From contig NZ_AUGL01000011.1 in NCBI RefSeq assembly GCF_000422645.1, positions 62,001 through 126,000 of the forward strand: 64,000 nucleotides of DNA. Reading direction: 5' to 3'. The notes beneath the pieces are model-generated. The model searched no databases. It was not told the origin of the DNA and was given only the letters and a program-made list of their open reading frames with translations. The translations under genes and the position numbers were made by a program. The DNA is from Ferrimonas futtsuensis DSM 18154 (GTDB lineage Bacteria; Pseudomonadota; Gammaproteobacteria; Enterobacterales; Shewanellaceae). Numbering within the stretch: the first letter of the stretch is position 1; every line of letters begins with the position of its first letter. Positions 37,500 through 46,754 of the stretch are shown one piece after another.

Positions 37500-38260
37500 G
37501 CCGCAGCGTACGCCTGGCCTGTGCCATGATCACCAAGAACGCCGGTCCCCGCTTCGCCCAGGTGCTGGAGAGCGTCAATTGGGTGGATGAGATAGTGATC
37601 CTCGACAGCGGCAGCACCGACAACACCCTGGAGCTGGCTCAGCAAGCGGGTGCCAAGGTGTTCCACAGCAGTGACTGGCCCGGCTTCGGCCCCCAGCGCC
37701 AACGGGCCCAGACGCACGTGACCGCCGACTGGATTCTGTGGCTGGACACCGATGAGGTGGTCACCCCACAGCTGCGCACCGCCATCGAAGCGGTGCTGGT
37801 GGATCCGGATCCACAACTGGCTTACCGGGTGAACCGGCTGAGCGACTTCTTCGGTCGCTTTATCCGCCGCAGCGGCTGGTACCCCGATGCGGTGGTGCGG
37901 CTGCATGCCCGGGACAGCTACCGCTACAACGACGCCATGGTGCATGAGGCGGTGGCGGTGCCCAAGGAGAAGGTGCGAGCCCTCAAGGGGGATCTGCTCC
38001 ACTACACCTCGGACGATTTCCAGGGCTACATGGGCAAGTCCCTGAACTACGCCACCGCCTGGGCACAGGCGCGCCATGCCAAGGGCAAACGCACCAGCGT
38101 AGCGGGGATCATCGGCAGCAGCCTGTGGTGTTTCATCCGCAAGTACCTGCTGCAGCTGGGGTGCCTGGAGGGGCGCCATGGCCTGCTGCTGGCGTTGCAG
38201 TCCAGCCACTACGTGTTCAACAAGTATTTCGCCCTGTGGGTGATGCAAAACCGGCGATAG
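37496..38260 (+). CDS. Family 2 glycosyltransferase, WaaE-like LPS core enzyme
   Basis: 254 residues from the ATG at 37496, which overlaps the waaF stop. A GT2 fold is clear: ACAMITKNAG at the start, EIVILDSGSTDNT, and the metal-binding LWLDTDEVV (DxD-like). GWYPDAVVRLH and HEAV follow. Length and these features match WaaE/KdtX-type transferases, which add a beta-glucose to heptose I. A hydrophobic C-terminal part suggests membrane contact. Acceptor and donor are inferences. Confidence 0.87.
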   Translation: MSRSVRLACAMITKNAGPRFAQVLESVNWVDEIVILDSGSTDNTLELAQQAGAKVFHSSDWPGFGPQRQRAQTHVTADWILWLDTDEVVTPQLRTAIEAVLVDPDPQLAYRVNRLSDFFGRFIRRSGWYPDAVVRLHARDSYRYNDAMVHEAVAVPKEKVRALKGDLLHYTSDDFQGYMGKSLNYATAWAQARHAKGKRTSVAGIIGSSLWCFIRKYLLQLGCLEGRHGLLLALQSSHYVFNKYFALWVMQNRR

Positions 38261-38278
38261 GCCGATGGAGCAGCACAG

Positions 38279-38302
38279 AAAAGGCGCCCTGGGGCGCCTT
38301 TT
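38279..38302. terminator. Bidirectional terminator after the WaaE-like gene
   Basis: AAAAGGCGCC / GGCGCCTTTT with a four-base loop, between convergent glycosyltransferase genes. Confidence 0.88.
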
Positions 38303-38318
38303 CTTTTGTCTGGGAGAT

Positions 38319-39413
38319 TCAGCGCCGCAGCAGCCGCTCGAAGTAGGCCTTGGTCTGCTGGGCCGATTGGTCGGTGTGGAAGTGCGCCTCGATGCGCTCT
38401 TTGGCCAGACGCCCCATCTCCAGGGTCTGCTCGGGGCTTTGCCACAGGGTCTGCATCGCCTTGGCCAGGCCGGCGTCGTCGCCGGGTTGCACCACCAGGC
38501 CGCTCTCGCCATCGACGATCAGCTCGGCGCTGCCGCCGGTGTCGGAGACGATGGGGGCCACCCCATACACCATGGCTTCAATGACGGTCTTGGGCAGCCC
38601 CTCCCGCTTGGTGGAGGGCAGGATGGAGGCGCTGCAGGAGGCGATCAGCGCCGGGGCGTCGGTGCGGAAGCCCGCCAGGTGGATGCGGTCTTTCATGGGG
38701 CTGGCATCGATCAGGGCGCGAACCTCGTCGGTGTCCATGCCGCCGCCCACCAGCAGCAGGTGGATGTTGCTGTCCGCCGGCAGGTGATGGGTGGCCGCCA
38801 GCAGCACCGGCAGGCCCTTGCGGGGACGGGCATTGGCCACACAGCCGAAGGTGAAGGCGTCCTTGGGCACGCCAAACTGACCCAGGTCCGCAGGGGTATC
38901 CTGGTACCACTCCAGACTGTGGCCCTTGTAGACGGTGGCCACGTTCTCCGGGTTGATCCAGACGTGGTGACGCAGGTCATCGCGCACCGCGTTGGCCACA
39001 CAGAGGATGCCATCCAGACGGGGGTGCAGGTGGGTCAGGTAGCTGCTGGGATCCCAGCGACTGATGTTGCCGGTCTGGCCCCGGTAGCTGACCATCTTCA
39101 CGTCCAGGCCGATGGCGGCAAACAGGCCGTTGGTGATCGCCTTGTTGTTGAACATGTAGACGGCGTCGTAGCCTCCCTGTTTCAGCTCCTGGCGAATCCG
39201 TTTGACCGCGCTCCACTGGAACTTCTTCTTGGGGTGGAAGTCGATCACCTTAACCCCGTTTTCCCGGAACCTGGGCACATAATCCGCGTCTCCCTGGGTC
39301 ATCAAGGTGACGTCCACTCCCAGCTTGGCCATGCCAATGAAGATCTCCGCTTCGGGGCGCACACTGTTCCAGGTGTCCTTGTAGGAGCTGATGATAAGGA
39401 GTTTGAATGACAT
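38319..39413 (-). CDS. Family 4 (GT-B) glycosyltransferase
   Basis: 364 residues. The N-terminal half begins KLLIISSYKDTWNSVRPEAE. The C-terminal half has the nucleotide-sugar signature: FGCVANARPRKGLPVLLAA, VGGGMDTDEVRAL, and the donor-site STKREGLPKTVIEAMVYGVA with the E-x7-E pattern. The acceptor is unknown; the setting points to LPS core or another surface glycan. It stands alone on the minus strand, divergent from the pyruvyl transferase gene. Confidence 0.9.
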   Translation of the reverse strand: MSFKLLIISSYKDTWNSVRPEAEIFIGMAKLGVDVTLMTQGDADYVPRFRENGVKVIDFHPKKKFQWSAVKRIRQELKQGGYDAVYMFNNKAITNGLFAAIGLDVKMVSYRGQTGNISRWDPSSYLTHLHPRLDGILCVANAVRDDLRHHVWINPENVATVYKGHSLEWYQDTPADLGQFGVPKDAFTFGCVANARPRKGLPVLLAATHHLPADSNIHLLLVGGGMDTDEVRALIDASPMKDRIHLAGFRTDAPALIASCSASILPSTKREGLPKTVIEAMVYGVAPIVSDTGGSAELIVDGESGLVVQPGDDAGLAKAMQTLWQSPEQTLEMGRLAKERIEAHFHTDQSAQQTKAYFERLLRR

Positions 39414-39582
39414 GGCATTACCTTGGCTTAGGGGGTGGAGAAGGGCGCATTATATCAATGAAAATGAGCGGGGTAGAGGGAGATTGATGAATGTTGACTG
39501 AACCTGAAATCAGGGAGCATGGGATCGGCCCAAGATACCGTGGTACACTTTTCCTCTTTTCCCGTCACCATTCGAGTCTGCC

Positions 39583-40527
39583 GTGTATTTAGAGTACTGT
39601 CACAGTAAGCTGGGTAACTTTGGGGATGATCTCAATCCCTGGATGTTCCCCAAGCTGATGCCCAAAGCCTTTGAAGATGAATCCGACAAGGTTGCCTTCC
39701 TTGGAATCGGTACCATTCTCGACCAGAAGCGCATCGATCGCAGCAATCTCAACGCCAATCGGGCCAATATTGTCTTCAGCTCAGGCGCAGGTTTTGGTAC
39801 GCCACCAACCATCAATGACAGCTGGCATATCTACTGTGTCCGCGGTGAGCACACCGCCCGCCAACTGGGGGTGGACGCCTCCAAGGTGATTGCCGACGGC
39901 GCCTACCTGCTGCGCAATTTGGTGGAGTACCGCAACCCGGTCAAGAAGCACAAGATCGCCTTTATTCCCCACCACAGCAGTGAGGACTTTGCGGATTGGC
40001 AGGCGATCTGCGACCAGTGCGGCATCAAGATGATCACCGCCCGCCAGCCTGTGGACAGCTTCCTGGAGGAGCTGCTGGCCTCTGAACTGGTGATCACCGA
40101 AGCGATGCATGGCGCCATTGTGTCCGATGCCCTGCGGGTGCCCTGGGTGCCGGTGAGCTTCAGCCCCAAGTTTATGCCGGAGAAGTGGCGTGATTTTACC
40201 CGGGCCCTGAAGATGGATCTGGAGGTGACCCCTCTGCCTTTCGTGGCCCACTACCCCCTGAACCTGGGGCAGAGCGTGGAGCACGGCTTCAAGCGGGGCA
40301 TGAGCAAGCTGGGGGTGGGTCCCAGCAAGTGGGCGCGTCTGCCCAATGCCTACACCAAGGCCACACCGGCGCAGATTGACGAGCTGTGTGAGGGAATCAT
40401 GGCGGTCAGCCGAGACGGCAAGGTGCATCAGAGCAGCGATGCCGTGGTGGAGGAGGTGACCGAGCGTCTGGCTCAGTGTCTGGACGGATTGTACGGGGAC
40501 TTCCTGGCAGGCAAGTTCCACAAATAA
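39583..40527 (+). CDS. Polysaccharide pyruvyl transferase family protein
   Basis: 314 residues starting at a GTG (MYLEYCHSKLGNFGDDLNPW). The family's N-terminal GNFGDDLNPW element, DSWHIYCVRGEHTARQLGV, and the LVITEAMHGAIVSDALRVPW stretch with its conserved His are all present. Relatives transfer pyruvate from phosphoenolpyruvate to a sugar, giving acidic ketals, though some members do other things. The start has only a weak ribosome binding site. It is followed by a glycosyltransferase 47 bp downstream, so a surface glycan role is likely. Confidence 0.85.
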   Translation: MYLEYCHSKLGNFGDDLNPWMFPKLMPKAFEDESDKVAFLGIGTILDQKRIDRSNLNANRANIVFSSGAGFGTPPTINDSWHIYCVRGEHTARQLGVDASKVIADGAYLLRNLVEYRNPVKKHKIAFIPHHSSEDFADWQAICDQCGIKMITARQPVDSFLEELLASELVITEAMHGAIVSDALRVPWVPVSFSPKFMPEKWRDFTRALKMDLEVTPLPFVAHYPLNLGQSVEHGFKRGMSKLGVGPSKWARLPNAYTKATPAQIDELCEGIMAVSRDGKVHQSSDAVVEEVTERLAQCLDGLYGDFLAGKFHK

Positions 40528-40574
40528 TGATCTTGCCGGCACGCCGGCGCGCAAGTGAACGACGGGAATAGACG

Positions 40575-41609
40575 ATGCATATTTGCCATGTGAACCTGGC
40601 AAAAGGATTCAGCGGCGGCGAGCGCCAGACCCTGAACCTGATCCGCACCCTGGCCAGCCAGGGTGAGGTGCGACAGAGTGCGGTGATCCGGGCAGACTCG
40701 CCGCTGAATCAGCACCTGGCGGATCTGGATGTCACCATCATCCACATCAACCACCACCTGACCGGCCACCTGCGGCGTCGCCTGCCCCAGGGGACCCTGC
40801 TGCACGCCCACGACGGTAAGGCGGTCTACTGGTGCGCCCTGCAAAATCTGCTGCACGGCAACCCCTATGTGATCACTCGCCGGGTGGACAACCCGCTCAA
40901 ATCCAACCGGCTGACCCGAATGGGGTACAGCCGGGCCCAGCGGGTGGTGTGCCTGAGCCGGGCCATTGCCGCTCAGGTCGGCAAACTCTCCGGTGAGATT
41001 GCCACCAGCATTATCCCCAGCAGCTACTCGGCGTTCGAGGCCGATGCCGACAAAGTGGCCGAGATTCGCAGCCAATTCCCTGGAAAGGTGATCGTGGGTC
41101 AGGTGGGCAAGCTGATCCACCACAAGGGGTATCAGCTGACCATTGAGGCGGCCTCGCGCCTGGGCAACAGCCAGCCGCAGATGCAGTTTCTGTTCCTGGG
41201 CGCCGGCGCCGATGAGCAGGAACTCAAGGCTCAGGCCGAGGGGCTGGAGAATGTGCGCTTCCTGGGACATCAGGCCGAGGTGGGCCACTACCTGGCGGCG
41301 ATGGATCTGATGGTGTTCCCCTCCCTCAACGAGGGACTGGGCTCCACCGTGCTGGAAGCCTGGCAGCATGGCACCCCGGTGATCGGCAGCGACGCCGGCG
41401 GCATCCCGGACATGATTGACGATGGGGTCACTGGACTGCTGGTGCCCGCCGGTGACAGCCAGGCCCTGGAGCAGGCGATCGTGCGCCTGGCTGGCGACGC
41501 CGAGCTGCAAGCCCGGCTGGCCGCAGGAGCCAAGGCGCGGTTGGTGGACTTTACCCCCCAGAGCGTGGCCCAGCGGTACCTGGCTCTGTATCGACAGCTG
41601 TTGAGTTAA
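40575..41609 (+). CDS. Family 4 (GT-B) glycosyltransferase
   Basis: 344 residues. The N-terminus HICHVNLAKGFSGGERQTLN carries the glycine-rich acceptor loop of GT4 enzymes. The C-terminal half shows VGQVGKLIHHKG, LFLGAGADEQELKAQAEGL, and the FPSLNEGLGSTVLEAWQHG donor site with its two glutamates. It probably adds one sugar to the LPS core or the glycan modified by the adjacent pyruvyl transferase. The exact linkage is unknown. It is followed by gmhA in the same orientation. Confidence 0.9.
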   Translation: MHICHVNLAKGFSGGERQTLNLIRTLASQGEVRQSAVIRADSPLNQHLADLDVTIIHINHHLTGHLRRRLPQGTLLHAHDGKAVYWCALQNLLHGNPYVITRRVDNPLKSNRLTRMGYSRAQRVVCLSRAIAAQVGKLSGEIATSIIPSSYSAFEADADKVAEIRSQFPGKVIVGQVGKLIHHKGYQLTIEAASRLGNSQPQMQFLFLGAGADEQELKAQAEGLENVRFLGHQAEVGHYLAAMDLMVFPSLNEGLGSTVLEAWQHGTPVIGSDAGGIPDMIDDGVTGLLVPAGDSQALEQAIVRLAGDAELQARLAAGAKARLVDFTPQSVAQRYLALYRQLLS

Positions 41610-41683
41610 GTTTCGATTTGAGTCCGCCGGAGTGGGCGGGCCCTTAACCCGGTCAGGGATGGCCAAGACTAAAGGACTGCGTT

Positions 41684-42259
41684 ATGAAGCAGAGTATTCT
41701 TCGAGAGCTGACTGAAGCGGCCCAGGTGCTGGACAGCTTCCTCAACGACGAGGCCCAGCTGGCGGCCATTGAAGCGGCCGCTCGGCTGATTGCCGACTCC
41801 CTCAAGCTGGAGGGCAAGGTGATCTCCTGCGGCAACGGTGGCTCCCACTGTGATGCCATGCATTTCGCCGAGGAACTGACCGGCCGCTATCGTGACAACC
41901 GTCCCGCCTATGGCGCCATCGCCGTGTCCGATCCCAGCCACCTCTCCTGCGTCAGCAACGATTATGGCTACGAGCATGTGTTCTCCCGCTTCATCCAAGG
42001 GGTGGGGCGCAAGGGGGATGTGCTGTTCGGCATCAGCACCAGCGGCAACTCCCAGAACATCCTCAACGCCATCGAGGCGGCTCAGGCCCAGGGGATGAAG
42101 ACTGTGGTGCTCACCGGCAAGGATGGCGGCAAGATGGCCAACCTGGCGGACGTGGAGATCCGCGTGCCCCATTTCGGCTACGCCGACCGCATCCAGGAGG
42201 TGCACATCAAGGTGATTCACATCCTGATCATGCTCATCGAGGAGCAGATGGCGGACTGA
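41684..42259 (+). CDS. gmhA: Sedoheptulose-7-phosphate isomerase
   Basis: 191 residues. It converts sedoheptulose 7-phosphate to D-glycero-D-manno-heptose 7-phosphate, the first step to ADP-heptose. The SIS domain is plain: [20 protein letters not shown] near the N-terminus, [11 protein letters not shown], and [18 protein letters not shown]. Together with hldE (next, convergent) and hldD this window carries most of the heptose pathway; gmhB is not seen. Confidence 0.96.
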   Translation: MKQSILRELTEAAQVLDSFLNDEAQLAAIEAAARLIADSLKLEGKVISCGNGGSHCDAMHFAEELTGRYRDNRPAYGAIAVSDPSHLSCVSNDYGYEHVFSRFIQGVGRKGDVLFGISTSGNSQNILNAIEAAQAQGMKTVVLTGKDGGKMANLADVEIRVPHFGYADRIQEVHIKVIHILIMLIEEQMAD

Positions 42260-42278
42260 GCTCCGTGTTAAAAACAAA

Positions 42279-42302
42279 AAAGAGGCGCCTTGGCGCCTCT
42301 TT
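42279..42302. terminator. Bidirectional terminator between gmhA and hldE
   Basis: AAAGAGGCGCC / GGCGCCTCTTT, an 11-bp stem with a TT loop and A/T-runs on both sides. Confidence 0.93.
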
Positions 42303-42321
42303 CTGTTTTCTGGCAAGGAGA

Positions 42322-43749
42322 TCAGTTGCTGTTGATCTTCTTGATGATCTCCGTAGTGGAGACCCCATCTTCGAAGCCGAGGATCTTCACTTCACCGCCG
42401 TTGGCGATCACCTCTTTGTGGCCGGCAATCTGCTCCACCTGGTAGTCGCCGCCCTTGACCAGCAGGTCGGGCAGGACTTCGGCGATCAGCCGCTGCGGAG
42501 TGTCTTCGCCGAAGGGCACCACCCAGTCCACGGCGCCCAGGGCCGCCAGCACACTCATGCGACGCTCCAGGTTGTTTACCGGGCGGGCTTCCCCCTTGAG
42601 GCGCTTGACCGAGTCGTCGCTGTTGACCGCCACAATCAGGCGATCCCCCAACTTGCGGGCCTGCATCAGGTAGCTGACGTGGCCGGCATGGAGGATGTCG
42701 AAACAGCCGTTGGTCATCACCACCTTCTCCCCCCGGGCCTTGGCGTCAGCCACGGCGTAGAGCAGCTGGCTCTCGCTCATCACTCCGAAGCCACTCTCGT
42801 CGTGCATGGAGGCCACCATGGCTGCCAACTCCACGGCAGAGATGGTGGAGGTGCCACGTTTGCCCACCACCACCGAGGCGGCGGCGTTGGCCAGGGCACA
42901 GGCCTGGGCCAGATCGCTGCCCGCGGCCAGTGCGGCGGCCAGGGTGCCGATCACCGTGTCGCCGGCGCCGGTCACATCATAGACTTCCCGGGCCATGGCG
43001 GGCAGGTGCAGCTCCTGCTGGCCGGGGCGCAGCAGGGTCATTCCCTTCTCGGAGCGGGTCACCAGCAGACCATCGAATTCGAACCGTTCAATCAGGGCCA
43101 GCCCCTTGCTCACCAGATCCGCTTCGTCGGTCACTTTGCCCACCACGGCTTCGAATTCGCCCATGTTGGGGGTCAGCAGGGTGGCGCCGCGGTACTTCTC
43201 AAACTCGGTGCCCTTGGGGTCCACCAGGCTGGGAACCCCGGCCTTGCGGGCCAGTCTCAGGATCTCCTGCACGTCGGACAGGGCGCCCTTGGCATAGTCA
43301 GACACCACTACCACCCCGGCCCGTTCCAGCGCCTGCTCGGTCCTGTCGTTGATCGCCTGCTCACCGCCGGTGCCGAATGATTCTTCGAAGTCCAGGCGGA
43401 TCAGCTGCTGGTTGCGGGACATTACCCTGAGCTTGGTGATGGTGGGGGCACTGTCCAGGGCCACCAGGTTGGGGGTGACCCCCAGGCCTTTGACCTTGTT
43501 GACCAGGGTGTCGGCGGCTTCATCCTGGCCCACCAAGCCGATGAGTTCGCTCTGGCCTCCCAGGGCGGCGATGTTCAGGGCCACGTTGGCGGCGCCGCCG
43601 GGGCGGTCCTCAATCTCATTGATCTTCACCACGGGCACCGGGGCTTCCGGAGAGATGCGGCCGGTGGGGCCATCCCAATAACGGTCCAGCATCACGTCGC
43701 CGACGACCAGTACCCGGGATTGATTAAAAGAGGGCAGGGATACTTTCAT
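42322..43749 (-). CDS. hldE: Bifunctional heptose 7-phosphate kinase/heptose 1-phosphate adenylyltransferase
   Basis: 475 residues, the full fusion. The N-terminal ribokinase-type domain (HldE1) has [14 protein letters not shown] and the catalytic [15 protein letters not shown]. The C-terminal nucleotidyltransferase domain (HldE2) has [17 protein letters not shown]. It phosphorylates heptose 7-phosphate and later adds AMP to heptose 1-phosphate. It is convergent with gmhA and 65 bp downstream of an epimerase gene on the same strand. Confidence 0.97.
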   Translation of the reverse strand: MKVSLPSFNQSRVLVVGDVMLDRYWDGPTGRISPEAPVPVVKINEIEDRPGGAANVALNIAALGGQSELIGLVGQDEAADTLVNKVKGLGVTPNLVALDSAPTITKLRVMSRNQQLIRLDFEESFGTGGEQAINDRTEQALERAGVVVVSDYAKGALSDVQEILRLARKAGVPSLVDPKGTEFEKYRGATLLTPNMGEFEAVVGKVTDEADLVSKGLALIERFEFDGLLVTRSEKGMTLLRPGQQELHLPAMAREVYDVTGAGDTVIGTLAAALAAGSDLAQACALANAAASVVVGKRGTSTISAVELAAMVASMHDESGFGVMSESQLLYAVADAKARGEKVVMTNGCFDILHAGHVSYLMQARKLGDRLIVAVNSDDSVKRLKGEARPVNNLERRMSVLAALGAVDWVVPFGEDTPQRLIAEVLPDLLVKGGDYQVEQIAGHKEVIANGGEVKILGFEDGVSTTEIIKKINSN

Positions 43750-43814
43750 TGCCTGGGAACCCTTAGTTCATTGAATTGGAAAAATCTTATCATGTTGACG
43801 CCTCAGAGGCCCGG

Positions 43815-44813
43815 TTAGCCGTAGAAGCGGCGATACCAGTCGGCGAATCGCTGCAACCCTTCGGCCAGGGAGGTGTCCGGGCTGAAGCCCACCGCCTGCT
43901 GCAGGTTGTCGGTGTCGGCGAAGGTGGTGTAGACGTCACCGGGTTGCATCGGTTTCATGTTCAGCTTGGCCTTGACCCCCAGGGCCTGTTCCAGGGTCTG
44001 GATGAAGGTCAGCAGCTCCACCGGCTGATGGTTGCCGATGTTGAACAGCTGGTAGGGGGCGCTGGACTGGTCCGGAGTGGCGCAGTGGTTGCTGTCGTCC
44101 CGCTCAGGGATCGCCTCCATCACCCGCACCACGCCCTCGACGATGTCGTCGATGTAGGTGAAGTCCCGCGACAGCTTGCCGTGATTGAACACGTCGATGG
44201 GCTCACCGGCGAGAATTTTGCGGGTGAAGCTGAAGTAGGCCATGTCCGGACGGCCCATGGGGCCGTAGACGGTGAAGAACCGCAACCCGGTGGTGGGCAG
44301 GCCATACAGGTGGCTGTAGGTGTGGGCCATCAGCTCGTTGGACTTCTTGGTGGCGGCGTACAGGCTCACCGGATGATCCACGGCGTCGCTCTCGCTGAAG
44401 GGCACCTTCTTGTTCATGCCGTACACCGAGGAGGAGGAGGCGTACACCAGGTGCGGCACCTTCTGCTGGCGGCAACCCTCGAGGATGGTCATCATCCCCG
44501 CCAGGTTGGAGTCCAGATAGGCCATGGGGTTGTCGATGGAGTAGCGCACCCCGGCCTGGGCGGCCAGGTGAACCACCCGGTCGAATCGGTCGTTGGCAAA
44601 CAGCTGGGCCATCCCCTCCCGGTCCGCCAGATCCCGCTCTACGAAGCTGAAGTTTGCTTCCGGCAGCAGTTGCTCCAGGCGGGCCTGTTTGAGGGCTACG
44701 TCGTAGTAATCGTTGAGGTTGTCCAGACCCACCACCTGATGGCCCATGGCCAGCAGTCGTTTGCTGGTGTAAAAGCCGATGAAACCGGCGGCGCCGGTAA
44801 CCAGAATTCTCAT
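43815..44813 (-). CDS. UDP-glucuronate 4-epimerase-like enzyme
   Basis: 332 residues of the extended short-chain dehydrogenase family: NAD-binding GAAGFIGFYTSKRL, VHLAAQAGVRYSI, SSSSVYG, and catalytic YAATKK. The overall match, including the DNLNDYYDVALKQARL element and the C-terminal MQPGDVYTTFADT, is to the UDP-glucuronate 4-epimerases (CapI/LpsL type), which make UDP-galacturonate. Galacturonate is found in the LPS core of related bacteria, which would fit this region. UDP-glucose or UDP-GalNAc specificity cannot be fully excluded. Confidence 0.87.
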   Translation of the reverse strand: MRILVTGAAGFIGFYTSKRLLAMGHQVVGLDNLNDYYDVALKQARLEQLLPEANFSFVERDLADREGMAQLFANDRFDRVVHLAAQAGVRYSIDNPMAYLDSNLAGMMTILEGCRQQKVPHLVYASSSSVYGMNKKVPFSESDAVDHPVSLYAATKKSNELMAHTYSHLYGLPTTGLRFFTVYGPMGRPDMAYFSFTRKILAGEPIDVFNHGKLSRDFTYIDDIVEGVVRVMEAIPERDDSNHCATPDQSSAPYQLFNIGNHQPVELLTFIQTLEQALGVKAKLNMKPMQPGDVYTTFADTDNLQQAVGFSPDTSLAEGLQRFADWYRRFYG

Positions 44814-44845
44814 AATCTTTTCCTTTGTCCCCTAGGGACGTATCG

Positions 44846-45901
44846 TCAGGCCTGCGCCAGCAGGGCGTCCACCTTATTGATCACTTCATCGACCTCAATG
44901 CTGTGCATCAGTTCCTGGCCCTTGGCCCGGGTACCCCAGGGGATCGCCGACAGGGGTTTACCCTGTTGGGCTTCCACATGGCCCTGATAGGCACTCACCA
45001 CCAGCGGCTGGCTGGTGTAGGGGCCGGTGCGTCCCGGGTTGGAGTGGGCGTACAGGCCCACCACCGGGGTGCCCTGGGTGACCGCCATGTGGGCGGGGCC
45101 GGTATCCGGTGCCAGCACCAGGGTGGCACGGCCCAGCAGGGCCAGCAGCTGCTTCAGGCTGGTCTGGCCCACCAGATTGATGACGTCAGCTTCAGCATAG
45201 TGCTGAATCTCCTGGGCCAACAGCTTTTCCAGGGGGGCCGGGCCGCCACACAGCAGCACGGTCAGCTGGTGACGGACGGCGTGATCGGCCACCGCCGCAT
45301 AGCGCTCCGGCAGCCAGTTGCGTTCGCCCTTGCTGGCGGCGGGGCAGATGATCAGGGTCCGCTGCCCCTGGGGGATCCGCTCCTCGGCGAAGGTCAGGTC
45401 CTCGTCCGACAGCGGCATCTGCCACTGGGGTGAGGTGTCGGTCACCCCAAGCTCACGGGCGAAATTCATAAAGCCGTCGAGCACATGGGGCTCGGCCTGG
45501 GGTTGGATCCTGTGGTTGGTGAACAGCCACTGCCCCTCTTTGGCTCTGGCCTTGTCGAAGCCCACCTTCACCCTGGCGCGAATGCCCAGGGTGGCAATGG
45601 AGGCGCGCAGCGCCACCTGCATATGCAGCAACACGTCGAACCGGCGGCCTTTGAGTGTGCGCCACAACGCCTTGTAGCCTTCCCAGCCTTTGCGCTTGTC
45701 GAACACCACCAGCTCGACGCCGGGCAGGCCTGCAAGCAGAGTGGCTTCCACCTTTCCCACCACCCAGGTGATGCTGGCCTGGGGGTGGCGGCGCTGCAGG
45801 GCCTGCACCATGGCGACGGCATGGCAGACGTCGCCGATGGCGGAGAGGCGCATGATGCAGATGGAGCTGGGCGTTGATGGGATTGGCGAACTGGAGTGCA
45901 T
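44846..45901 (-). CDS. Family 9 heptosyltransferase, probably OpsX-type heptosyltransferase I
   Basis: 351 residues from the ATG at 45901; the frame is open further upstream to 46051 but that would cross the divergent kdkA region. A GT9 fold is clear: MRLSAIGDVCHAVAMVQALQ, ICPAASKGERNWLPERYAAV, and LAPDTGPAHMAVTQGTPVVG. In Haemophilus, OpsX adds the first heptose to an inner core with a single phosphorylated Kdo. The divergent neighbour here is a Kdo kinase, so the same activity is a reasonable inference. WaaC- or WaaQ-like roles are alternatives. Confidence 0.83.
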   Translation of the reverse strand: MHSSSPIPSTPSSICIMRLSAIGDVCHAVAMVQALQRRHPQASITWVVGKVEATLLAGLPGVELVVFDKRKGWEGYKALWRTLKGRRFDVLLHMQVALRASIATLGIRARVKVGFDKARAKEGQWLFTNHRIQPQAEPHVLDGFMNFARELGVTDTSPQWQMPLSDEDLTFAEERIPQGQRTLIICPAASKGERNWLPERYAAVADHAVRHQLTVLLCGGPAPLEKLLAQEIQHYAEADVINLVGQTSLKQLLALLGRATLVLAPDTGPAHMAVTQGTPVVGLYAHSNPGRTGPYTSQPLVVSAYQGHVEAQQGKPLSAIPWGTRAKGQELMHSIEVDEVINKVDALLAQA

Positions 45902-46049
45902 AAGCAGGGCGGATTCCGGCCGATAAAGCGGCAATTTTAATGAAATTCCCCGCTGTGACCAAGTCTCTTTGTCCGCTGTGTTGCCATCGCCTCGGACCAG
46001 GGTCACAATGAGCGCACTTTTTCTGGCCATCAATACGGAGGCGAGCCCC

Positions 46050-46754
46050 ATGCAGCTGATTCAGCACCACCACACCAGCCTGCTGCTGGCAGACGGCAGC
46101 CCGGCCGATGCCTCCTGGTTTGATCGGCAGGCTTTGAAGGCCGCCGGCCGGATTGAGGGGCACTCCGACGCCAGTGGCCGCAATCCCGCCTGGTTTCTCA
46201 ATGTCGACGGGCTTCGCTGCGTATTGCGCCACTACTACCGTGGAGGCCTGCCCGGCAAGCTGATCAAGGACCTCTACCTGTGGCCTGGCCTGGAGCAGAC
46301 CCGGGCCTATCGGGAGCTGGCGCTGCTGGAGCAACTGGTGGCCCTGGCGCTGCCGGTGAGCCGGCCGGTGGCCGCTCAGGTGGTGCGCTCCGGTCCGGTG
46401 TATCGGGCGGACCTCATCACCGAGCGTCTCGAGGGTTGCCAGGATCTGGTGAAGCGCCTGGTCAAGGGGCCTCTGCCTGAGGCGAAGTGGCGTCAGCTCG
46501 GCGCCCTGCTGGCCCGCTTTCACCGGGCCGGGGTCTATCATGCGGATCTCAATGCCCGCAACATCCTGATGGACGACGAGCAGTTCTACCTTATCGATTT
46601 TGACCGGGGCGAGATTCGTACGCCGGACAGCGGCTGGCAACAGGGGAATCTGCAGCGGCTGCTGCGCTCCTTCCGCAAGGAGCTGGGACGGGTTGAGGGA
46701 CTCCATTGGCAGGAGTCCCACTGGCAGGCGTTGTTAGCCGGGTATCACGCCTAG
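46050..46754 (+). CDS. kdkA: 3-deoxy-D-manno-octulosonic acid kinase
   Basis: 234 residues from the ATG at 46050, preceded by ACGGAGGCG. It is a kinase-like fold of the RIO/lipopolysaccharide-kinase type: the catalytic loop YHADLNARNILMD (Asp and Asn) and the metal-binding LIDFDRGEIR. KdkA phosphorylates the 4-position of Kdo on lipid A precursors. It is convergent with waaA, overlapping it by 21 bp, and divergent from the GT9 gene. This trio defines a Kdo-phosphate type of inner core. Confidence 0.93.
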   Translation: MQLIQHHHTSLLLADGSPADASWFDRQALKAAGRIEGHSDASGRNPAWFLNVDGLRCVLRHYYRGGLPGKLIKDLYLWPGLEQTRAYRELALLEQLVALALPVSRPVAAQVVRSGPVYRADLITERLEGCQDLVKRLVKGPLPEAKWRQLGALLARFHRAGVYHADLNARNILMDDEQFYLIDFDRGEIRTPDSGWQQGNLQRLLRSFRKELGRVEGLHWQESHWQALLAGYHA

